Source: Argyresthia goedartella (lineage: Eukaryota > Arthropoda > Insecta > Lepidoptera > Argyresthiidae). From it: a DNA stretch of 64,000 bases. Below, one piece after another: positions 56,331 to 64,000 of the stretch. The stretch is from positions 36,348,906 to 36,412,905 of the forward strand of contig OX463818.1 in NCBI GenBank assembly GCA_949825045.1, in the 5' to 3' direction. The notes below the pieces were generated by a model. It did not search any database, had not been told where the DNA came from, and saw nothing but the letters and a program-made list of their open reading frames with translations. The position numbers and the translations under genes were made by a program. Every line of letters starts with the position of its first letter. Positions within the stretch are counted from its first letter, which is position 1.

Positions 56331-56909
56331 AATACGATTGATATCGGTATACGGTATTTGACTGCTAGTCAAAATAGTTACTTTTTAGGAACTGTCAAAA
56401 CGGTAATTTTGGTCTATGAAATACTAGCATTTGACGTCATAGTCAAATGCTGTCTTTTTAACCCAAAATTGAGTTTTTAAAATACAACTGCCGAAAATAT
56501 ACAATTGTGATATTGTCAAACGTTTTTGTTGAAATAGGTTCAGCTTGAGACACGTTTGTAGATTTATTGAACTACCTTACCAAATACCGTATTTCATAAT
56601 AAGGTTTAAAATTAAATTGATCAGCAGTTCAGCTTGTTTTTGTGTTACGATTAGGTTACCAGATTACCAACCAATCCAGTATCGATGATTTATTCGCTAG
56701 GATATTAACATGAAAGCGTATTGGAATCAATACAGGTACATTATATGTTGATTAATGCTAAAAGGATTACACCGACCTATTGTGTTAGTAATACTCATTA
56801 TTTTGGAGTTCTAAATGGTTTTGATTAGATGAGACGTTAAGAAAACTCAGAAGTAGAAAATCAAGCGCAGTCGGAAACTTAACATACATCAAACTTCGAC
56901 ATAATAATA
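56331..56909. other. No gene recognised
   Basis: About 580 bp of AT-rich sequence between LINE B and the 49-bp array. Nothing recognised. Confidence 0.5.
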
Positions 56910-56910
56910 A

Positions 56911-57272
56911 CACGGATAGCAACACGGACTGAACAACAACGGCTCAGGAACATACTCAACACGGATAGCAACACGGACTGAACAACAACGGCTCAGGAAC
57001 ATACTCAACACGGATAGCAACACGGACTGAACAACAACGGCTCAGGAACATACTCAACACGGATAGCAACACGGACTGAACAACAACGGCTCAGGAACAT
57101 ACTCAACACGGATAGCAACACGGACTGAACAACAACGGCTCAGGAACATACTCAACACGGATAGCAACACGGACTGAACAACAACGGCTCAGGAACATAC
57201 TCAACACGGATAGCAACACGGACTGAACAACAACGGCTCAGGAACATACTCAACACGGATAGCAACACGGAC
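56911..57272. repeat. 49-bp minisatellite, left part of an array split by LINE C
   Basis: The unit GGACTGAACAACAACGGCTC ... AGCAACAC starts at 56926 and repeats every 49 bp for seven full copies without indels. It is cut after GGAC (57269-57272) by LINE C; the array resumes at 62650 with GGAC. Confidence 0.96.
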
Positions 57273-57280
57273 GGAGGAGA

Positions 57281-57873
57281 GGGCGCCACCTGCAGAGAGT
57301 AAAAGTCTGCTCCCATTTAAATTTGTCTAGAAAAATATACAACACAGTTTTTGTAAATATATTATACGTTAAAAACCAAGTTTCATCTGAAGTGCTTAAG
57401 TGTAAGTGTTATCCAAGACATTTCTTATGGATTTCCTTCAAAAATCAGTGAAATACGTAAAACGATAGTGACGATCTTAAACAGTGAATTTTATGTATAA
57501 AACCCAATAAATACTAATAAACAGTGAGTATTCCTCCGTGCTGTAACTATGTGTAATAATGAAACAGTGTAATTATTATGAATATATGTAAAAAAACTCT
57601 AAAATACAAATTACTGTCCGTTGCACAATATAATTTCAAACAGTGCCATCTACTGCGCACGACAGAAACTGGTGACATACATCCCTAACCAAAACCACCA
57701 TCGCCACCTAGTGGCTTACACAAGAAACACTATTGCTCTGATAGATCTTCTGCTTGAATCAATACACCACATCAAAGATATCACAGTAGATGGCGCCACC
57801 AGTACAAATCAATATCTTTAGCCAACCAATCGACATCTAGTGAACGCTTCAAAAATCTGCGTAGAGGGCGCTA
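57281..57873 (+). promoter_or_regulatory. LINE C 5' UTR with a cluster of CTCF-like motifs
   Basis: Six GC-rich motifs stand in AT-rich DNA: 57281-57295 (GGGCGCCACCTGCAG), 57641-57657 (CAGTGCCATCTACTGCG), 57702-57716 (CGCCACCTAGTGGCT), 57785-57803 (AGTAGATGGCGCCACCAGT), 57831-57846 (CGACATCTAGTGAACG) and 57861-57873 (GTAGAGGGCGCTA). Four or five fit the CTCF core (CACTAGRKGGCGC-like or AGRKGGCGC). Likeness is by eye; no scoring was done. The promoter itself would be internal, as in other LINEs. Confidence 0.5.
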
Positions 57874-57885
57874 TAAGAAGCCAAG

Positions 57886-59493
57886 ATGAAGCTATGTAAA
57901 GCGTGTTTGGGAAATATCATTACCACAGAACTGTTGCAATGTGTCACTTGTAAAAGCAACTATCACCATAACTGTGCCAATGTCACTACAGCAAAGTACA
58001 TGGCCTACCACGTTACCCAAAAGAACACATATCTTTGTGAGCACTGTATCAAGCATAACGAAAGCGAAGAAAAGTCCTCAGCTTCGATTCAAGACTACTG
58101 CCATGTTACAAAGAGGAAACAGAGACGCAACGATATGGATCGTGACGAGTGGGCTCTAGATTTATCTCATCAAAGCCTGCCGACTGCGTTTACCCAAAAC
58201 AGCCAGGAGCTTGAGGACCTGAGAAGCGAAAATGAAAGAATTAATCTAGAACTAGAGTCAGCGCATGCCGAGATTGAAAAACTTATCTCGCTAAACTCTA
58301 CATTACATAGAGAGAACAAGGACCACCTAAGAAAAATAAATTTTTACAAATCTGTCGGCCTATGCGATTTACACACGGGAAATACTTCGTCGCCCAAAAA
58401 AACATTTTTCTCTCCCCAGTATCGTAAATTACGTACTGATTCAATTAAAATCGGAAATTCAAGTACCTCACAAAGGGACTTGACCAACCACATCATAAAA
58501 CAATGTGACCTAAACGCAACTCTACCAGGTAAAACTAACGAAACCTTTCTAGAAAGAATACCGGACTCCCGTCGATGCGCAGACTCACAGCCTACAACAA
58601 AAGGAGCAGTTCAACAAATGGTCACAGTGTCAACTGCACTCAACGAATGTTTGATTTTGAAACAAATGAAATGCAGCGACCAGACTTGTATAAGTGAGCC
58701 AGAGAAGACTACTGAACTCAAAATCACGAACGACGACCGAGAAGAACATCTGTCACAGGAAAAAGAGATAGGCAAAACAGAGGACAAGCAAATGAAACGG
58801 ATTCACAAAAGTCCAGATAATGAAGAAAGCGTGGACCAAAAAAGCTATGACAACAACAAACAAGAGAGTAAAAGCAACGATAGACCAAATAAAACTAAAA
58901 TCCTTATACTGGCTGATCAAAATGGAAAAGGCATGAATAAAATACTAAAAAAATTGTTAGGGGATAAATTCTATGTAGAGTCAGTCATAATGCCATATGC
59001 TACAATGGATCAGGTGATGAAATCATGTAGAGTTTTATGTAAGGACTATTCAAAGAAAGATTTTGTAATAATAGTCGCAGGATCTAATGACAGTGACCCT
59101 ATTAAATTACAATCCATGTTGTATTGTAACATGTGTAAAATGGAAAACACAAATGTACTCTTGTGTAATCTAGGATTAGGCATGGGGAAGCATCTGAATG
59201 AGCGCAAAGTAAACAGTACATTTAAACACCTGTGTTCCCGCCTTGCGTGCGCGACTTATGTCGACATACATGACGGAGATACCCCCTCTTTGTTGTATTC
59301 GTGTAAATCCCTGCATAGAGAAGTGCTTGGAGCTTCGTATAGATCTATTTTTGCTGAGTACAAAAAGTCGAGTAATGCACAACAGAACCTTGTTAATGCG
59401 GAGACACAGACGGACATTGCAGGAACTAATAATAATATTAAAATTAACTCCCAGGTTTTCTGGAGAAGCGAAGAGATTCATCCAAAAACGTAG
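57886..59493 (+). CDS. LINE C ORF1: PHD-finger, coiled-coil and SGNH-like protein, 535 residues
   Basis: Residues 1-60 form a Cys4-His-Cys3-type PHD zinc finger (CKACLG, CVTCKSNYHHNC, CEHC). Residues about 108-150 are a leucine-rich coiled coil (LEDLRSENERINLELESAHA). A long polar linker follows. Residues about 340-480 have an SGNH/esterase-like fold: KILILADQNGKGMN (block I), VIIVAGSNDSD (block III, Gly-x-Asn-Asp). PHD plus esterase-like ORF1 is a CR1-group hallmark. The protein likely binds the element RNA as a multimer. The start ATG (CCAAGATGA) is the first in frame and follows the 5' UTR. No break is seen. Confidence 0.85.
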   Translation: MKLCKACLGNIITTELLQCVTCKSNYHHNCANVTTAKYMAYHVTQKNTYLCEHCIKHNESEEKSSASIQDYCHVTKRKQRRNDMDRDEWALDLSHQSLPTAFTQNSQELEDLRSENERINLELESAHAEIEKLISLNSTLHRENKDHLRKINFYKSVGLCDLHTGNTSSPKKTFFSPQYRKLRTDSIKIGNSSTSQRDLTNHIIKQCDLNATLPGKTNETFLERIPDSRRCADSQPTTKGAVQQMVTVSTALNECLILKQMKCSDQTCISEPEKTTELKITNDDREEHLSQEKEIGKTEDKQMKRIHKSPDNEESVDQKSYDNNKQESKSNDRPNKTKILILADQNGKGMNKILKKLLGDKFYVESVIMPYATMDQVMKSCRVLCKDYSKKDFVIIVAGSNDSDPIKLQSMLYCNMCKMENTNVLLCNLGLGMGKHLNERKVNSTFKHLCSRLACATYVDIHDGDTPSLLYSCKSLHREVLGASYRSIFAEYKKSSNAQQNLVNAETQTDIAGTNNNIKINSQVFWRSEEIHPKT

Positions 59494-62405
59494 AAATACA
59501 GATTTCCAAAAACACTGCAAGCAAAAACAACAATAAATCTGATAGAATAGCCCACATAAATATCCAGAGTTTGAACTATAAAAAAATACCCCAACTAGAA
59601 ATCTGGCTTAAGTCTCCGGCTGGAAGGGTTGTTTCGGTACTGAGTGTGACTGAGCACCACAGGGTATCTGAGGATCTCTATCTTATTCAAATTTCAGGCT
59701 TCAAGTTGGCTGCTAGTTTCAGCCGTAGAAATAGAGACAGTAAGGGAGGAACATGTATTTTCGTCAGATCACATCTTGAACCCGAAGCACTACCAAAGAT
59801 CGAGGAAATGTCTATTCCTTACTTATTTGAGGTATGTGGAATAAAATTAAACGATACTTACATCATAAGCCTTTATAGACCCAAACCATACAAGAACGAT
59901 AACTTTATATCAAACCTTGATAATATGCTTAACAATCTATGCAAACGTAATAATGCACGTAAAATTATTATTTGCGGTGACTTTAATGTTAATCTCATGG
60001 TACAAGATACAGAAACGAGAGAGCTTTTAAGTCTCTTACAAACTTACAATCTGAAGCATTTTATAAAGGAACCTACTCGAATAACTTATCATAGTTCAAC
60101 ATGTATTGATAATATTATGTCCAATACAACGCTAACACAGGTAAATGTTCTTGAAATTGGCTTATCGGATCATACTCTACAATGTGCGGTTATGGAACGA
60201 CCACTAAAAAGAAATAAAAGTTCTTACACAATGGTAAGAAATCTCAAGCCGGAAAACCTTGAATACCTAAAAAACCATTTGCTCTTGGTTTCTTGGGAAG
60301 GTGTGTACAAAGCTATAGATTGTGATAAAGGGTTCGATATATTTCATAATACCTTGACTAGAGCTTTTGACACCTACTGCCCTGAAATAAAGGTGAAGTG
60401 TGATGATGGTGGTAAAAGTAGACTTGGGTGGCTCACACCAGGTATTAAAAAGTCATGCGAAACCAAAAGGGAGATGTTTATTTGTCTGAAGTGCTCAAAT
60501 TGCTTAATTTTAAAACAGCGGTATAAACTGTATTGCTCTATTCTGGGTCGAGTTATTTCTTTTGCAAAGAGATCCTACAATGAACTGAAGATACTTAATT
60601 CACACGACAAAGTAAAGTCAACATGGGACTTAATAAAAACCAATATCAAGGGTAAACGCAGGAAGGATCTCACCAGTTACGTTGGTCTGACTGACGGTAC
60701 AAACATAGTGGAGGCAGACTGCGAAGCTCCTGATGTATTTAACAACTTTTTCACAAGTGTCGTAGGCAGTATAGCTAACATTCCTGAAACTCAAATAGAC
60801 CTACCACATCTAAGCCCCGATACGATGTTTGTCAGACCGATAAGTCTAGAAGAGTTACATAAAGTAGTTAAATCCTTAAAAAACAAAAAATCATGTGGAT
60901 ATGACAGTATTCCCTCAGGTGTCTTAAAGCACATATTGCAAGCTATCGCTGTGCCACTGCTGTTTTTACTAAATAGATCATTTACGGAGGGAATCTTCCC
61001 ACAAAAACTAAAAAAGGCCCACGTAAGACCGATTCACAAAAAGGATGCTAAATTAGATGTCAACAACTACCGACCTATATCTTTGTTACCAACCTTATCA
61101 AAGGTGTTTGAAAAGGCCATGGCAAACAGACTCCGATCCTTTCTCACACTAAAAAAAATCTTGGCTAAAGAGCAATTCGGGTTTCAACATGGAGTATCCA
61201 CAGCTGACGCTATATTTGACATGACGGATTTCGTTGCGGAGGCTCTAAACGGTAAAAAAAATGTAATGACGGTTCTCCTCGATCTTTCGAAAGCATTCGA
61301 TTATGTCAATCATGGTATCCTATTATCCATTATGGATAGATATGGGATCAGGGGGGTTGTGGGTAAATGGTTTGCATCATACCTTAAAGAAAGAGAACAG
61401 AGTGTCCTCCTTCCAATCTTGAACCAATCAAGGACTCTTATAAATATGGAATCTAAAACTACAACAATACTTAAGGGCGTCCCACAAGGTAGCATACTGG
61501 GGCCCATTCTCTTCCTTCTGTACGTCAATCATCTTCCAAACCTGATAGACGATAAAGTAATAATGTTCGCAGATGACGTCTCTGTCTTTTTCAAATTTCA
61601 GCGAGGAGAAGGGACTAACTTAGCAGATCGTATAACGCAATCAATAAATATTGTTATAAACTGGTTTAAAAAACTTGACCTAAATACCAATCTTAATAAA
61701 ACGAATGTCTTGTACTTTAGAAATTACAACACCCCGGATGTTGCTCTAGATATTAATTTCGATGGTAAAAATTGCTGTACAGTATCAAATGCTAAATTCT
61801 TGGGGATCTATTGTGACGAAAATATGAACTGGAAGAAACATGTTGAGTGTCTGGAAAGTAAGCTAAGCAGCTTCTGTTATGCCTTGAGATGCCTAGCAGC
61901 TATTTCAACTTTAAGAGCCACTATGCAAGCTTACTACGCCTTTTTTCAGTCTAGGGTGCTCTACGGTTTAGCAATATGGGGGAACTGCGTAGAAATTAAA
62001 AATATATTCATCCTACAAAAAAGGTGTGTGCGGATCATCGACGGACTCAAGTCAAGCAGGGAATCGTGTAGAGAATCCTTTGTCAAACTGAATATTCCTA
62101 CTATTACTGCCCTGTACATACTTGAGCTTTGCAAATTGGTGAGGCGTCACCCGTCAAAGTTTCCTCTAAGACCTATGGGAGTCAGCGTTCGGTTAAATGA
62201 AAGGTACCAATACAATTTAGAGGAGCCAACCTGCCGGACTGTCGCGTACTCGCGGTGCGCGAGGATGGTAGCCATAAAAGTGTATAATAGGCTTCCTGAC
62301 GAAATAAAATCACTTCCTACACCTAGTCTTATTAATAAACTCAGACAGATACTTATAAAAATTTGCCCCTATGACCTAAATGAATTCTTTAAACATAAAT
62401 TTTAA
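59448..62405 (+). CDS. LINE C ORF2: endonuclease and reverse transcriptase, intact
   Basis: The open frame begins after a stop at 59445-59447, overlaps the end of ORF1 by 46 bp and runs to TAA at 62403-62405. The conserved start of the endonuclease, AHINIQSL, is at about 59550, yet no ATG lies in this frame ahead of it; the first Met codon falls well inside the endonuclease. From TTG 59571: SVTEHH (Glu near 28), YRP near 103, ICGDFNVNL near 134, CIDNI near 178, LSDHTL near 198. RT: LLDLSKAFDYVNHG, GVPQGSILGPILF, MFADDVSVFF. The C-terminal region is complete (about 944 codons from 59571). Expression by frameshift from ORF1 (ORF2 is at -1 relative to it), or non-AUG start, is inferred. Confidence 0.88.
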   Translation, partial: LPGFLEKRRDSSKNVEIQISKNTASKNNNKSDRIAHINIQSLNYKKIPQLEIWLKSPAGRVVSVLSVTEHHRVSEDLYLIQISGFKLAASFSRRNRDSKGGTCIFVRSHLEPEALPKIEEMSIPYLFEVCGIKLNDTYIISLYRPKPYKNDNFISNLDNMLNNLCKRNNARKIIICGDFNVNLMVQDTETRELLSLLQTYNLKHFIKEPTRITYHSSTCIDNIMSNTTLTQVNVLEIGLSDHTLQCAVMERPLKRNKSSYTMVRNLKPENLEYLKNHLLLVSWEGVYKAIDCDKGFDIFHNTLTRAFDTYCPEIKVKCDDGGKSRLGWLTPGIKKSCETKREMFICLKCSNCLILKQRYKLYCSILGRVISFAKRSYNELKILNSHDKVKSTWDLIKTNIKGKRRKDLTSYVGLTDGTNIVEADCEAPDVFNNFFTSVVGSIANIPETQIDLPHLSPDTMFVRPISLEELHKVVKSLKNKKSCGYDSIPSGVLKHILQAIAVPLLFLLNRSFTEGIFPQKLKKAHVRPIHKKDAKLDVNNYRPISLLPTLSKVFEKAMANRLRSFLTLKKILAKEQFGFQHGVSTADAIFDMTDFVAEALNGKKNVMTVLLDLSKAFDYVNHGILLSIMDRYGIRGVVGKWFASYLKEREQSVLLPILNQSRTLINMESKTTTILKGVPQGSILGPILFLLYVNHLPNLIDDKVIMFADDVSVFFKFQRGEGTNLADRITQSINIVINWFKKLDLNTNLNKTNVLYFRNYNTPDVALDINFDGKNCCTVSNAKFLGIYCDENMNWKKHVECLESKLSSFCYALRCLAAISTLRATMQAYYAFFQSRVLYGLAIWGNCVEIKNIFILQKRCVRIIDGLKSSRESCRESFVKLNIPTITALYILELCKLVRRHPSKFPLRPMGVSVRLNERYQYNLEEPTCRTVAYSRCARMVAIKVYNRLPDEIKSLPTPSLINKLRQILIKICPYDLNEFFKHKF

Positions 62406-62649
62406 TATTATTTATCTGTATTGTTATAAATTATGATCCAATGTTGTATTATTATTAATTGTTAATTTATGGACATGTACCAATGACATTTAGTAAAACT
62501 AACTTATTTATGGATGTAAATATATCTTAATCATAATATTGCTACGCCCTAAGGGTAAAATTACATTGAAACTACTGTACTTATTTAAGACCTTATGTAA
62601 CATGTTTTTTATTGCAATAAATATATATTGATTGATATATTGATTGATT

Positions 62650-63464
62650 GGACTGAACAACAACGGCTCAGGAACATACTCAACACGGATAGCAACACGG
62701 ACTGAACAACAACGGCTCAGGAACATACTCAACACGGATAGCAACACGGACTGAACAACAACGGCTCAGGGACATACTCAACACGGATAGCAACACGGAC
62801 TGAACAACAACGGCTCAGGAACATACTCAACACGGATAGCAACACGGACTGAACAACAACGGCTCAGGAACATACTCAACACGGATAGCAACACGGACTG
62901 AACAACAACGGCTCAGGAACATACTCAACACGGATAGCAACACGGACTGAACAACAACGGCTCAGGAACATACTCAACACGGATAGCAACACGGACTGAA
63001 CAACAACGGCTCAGGGACATACTCAACACGGATAGCAACACGGACTGAACAACAACGGCTCAGGAACATACTCAACACGGATAGCAACACGGACTGAACA
63101 ACAACGGCTCAGGAACATACTCAACACGGATAGCAACACGGACTGAACAACAACGGCTCAGGAACATACTCAACACGGATAGCAACACGGACTGAACAAC
63201 AACGGCTCAGGGACATACTCAACACGGATAGCAACACGGACTGAACAACAACGGCTCAGGAACATACTCAACACGGATAGCAACACGGACTGAACAACAA
63301 CGGCTCAGGGACATACTCAACACGGATAGCAACACGGACTGAACAACAACGGCTCAGGAACATACTCAACACGGATAGCAACACGGACTGAACAACAACG
63401 GCTCAGGGACATACTCAACACGGATAGCAACACGGACTGAACAACAACGGCTCAGGAACATACT
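62650..63464. repeat. 49-bp minisatellite, right part of the array split by LINE C
   Basis: Sixteen full units at exact 49-bp steps from 62650, plus 30 bp of a further one. A G-for-A variant (CAGGGACAT) appears in about five units here and in none on the left side. Confidence 0.96.
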
Positions 63465-64000
63465 TATCGAAATCCAAAATCCAGACTCTGATAACGTGTC
63501 GGTACAGAAACATGGAGCAACGGAGGAAGCCCATCTCCAGCGAGTTACTTCTTCCTTGTTATGTTGTAGGTAGGTAACTTTCAATTTCTATTAAGAAAGT
63601 ACTTGTAAACTTGCAGGTTAAACTACCGACTACTTCTACTAAGTAGTACACTGACTCGTGTCAACACTTAAATATAGAGAATACTAAACTCGTACAATGT
63701 TTGCACATGAGGTGGTAAGAGGCAAGCAAATGTAAGCAAATGTTATAACAGGGGAAGGATCGTGTTGAAAACATGATTGGATATCAATTTAAATGTTTAG
63801 GACTCTTCAAGGTTGGTAGCACTGATTTGCCTAATCAGTATGAAAATCAACTACATAATTGAAAATCTAAATATATATTTTGGTAACGCTACTTGTTGCA
63901 GGTATATGTGTGCATAAAGGGTGATGGGTCACTGAATGAACTTTGAAAACTTACATCTTCTATACTCATAAGAATCGCTATACTTACTAGTCTTACTATA
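63465..64000. other. Right edge, no gene recognised
   Basis: AT-rich sequence to the window end. No motor-domain exon of Klp68D is visible here on the - strand. Confidence 0.4.

Larger units (their letters stand above)
57273..62649 (+). mobile_element. Apparently intact CR1-like LINE (LINE C) inserted in the 49-bp array
   Basis: About 610 bp of 5' UTR, ORF1 (57886-59493), ORF2 (to 62405) and a 3' UTR with AATAAA and a short TTGATTGA-type tail (62617-62649). The 4-bp target duplication GGAC is perfect at 57269-57272 and 62650-62653, in phase with the array. No stop or frameshift breaks either coding region, so this copy may be active or very recent. Confidence 0.92.

Noticed and set aside
62508..63584. 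Open frames through the 49-bp array
   Set aside because: Short, repeat-derived, and not conserved in frame; explained by the tandem array.

Overview
The window reads as a euchromatic, repeat-rich piece of an insect chromosome, most likely a moth or butterfly. The grounds are AT-rich intergenic DNA, short exons with GT-AG introns, tRNA-headed SINEs, several CR1-like and RTE-like LINEs, a BEL/Pao retrotransposon, many small palindromic elements, and the boilerplate repeat around the GAAGTCGGTTAAAAA motif that I associate with Lepidoptera. The order is an inference; the sequence alone does not prove it.

Three host genes are supported. (1) The 3' half of eIF2D (ligatin) lies on the + strand as five exons between 14330 and 20509, carrying the SWIB/MDM2-like and SUI1-like domains. 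(2) An intronless 655-residue NEK2-like pseudokinase lies on the - strand at 21397-23364 and is convergent with eIF2D. (3) A kinesin-2 motor subunit of KIF3B/Klp68D type lies on the - strand as nine exons between 46348 and 31087. It runs from the end of the motor domain to the stop codon, and its reading phase agrees at every junction. The first part of its motor domain is not visible and should lie beyond position 64000 or in exons I could not see.

Layout. 446-13081 is one BEL/Pao element with 195-bp LTRs and a decayed gag-pol-env. Its env is split by a nest of foreign DNA: a 522-bp module with heat-shock elements and a TATA box on the - strand (7120-7641), a nearly full-length but broken CR1-like LINE (about 7642-12167), and a hairpin-rich stretch (12168-12402). 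13500-20600 is eIF2D with introns holding a SINE, three tandem or foldback repeats and a decayed copy of one of its own exons. 21400-23400 is the pseudokinase. 23700-31000 is intergenic, with MITEs, a 730-bp foldback and LINE fragments. 31000-46350 is Klp68D with introns loaded with LINEs, SINEs and a GC-rich minisatellite. 46350-64000 holds SINEs, a second CR1-like LINE with a few frameshifts (52560-56330), and an apparently intact CR1-like LINE (57273-62649) inserted in a 49-bp minisatellite array with a perfect 4-bp target duplication.

The host genes do not form an operon and have no evident functional link beyond being neighbours. The most notable non-gene signals are the heat-shock promoter-like module inside the retroelement, a cluster of CTCF-like motifs in the 5' UTR of the intact LINE, that LINE's ORF2 lacking an AUG ahead of its endonuclease, and a GC-AG intron of Klp68D that contains a perfect 29-bp hairpin.
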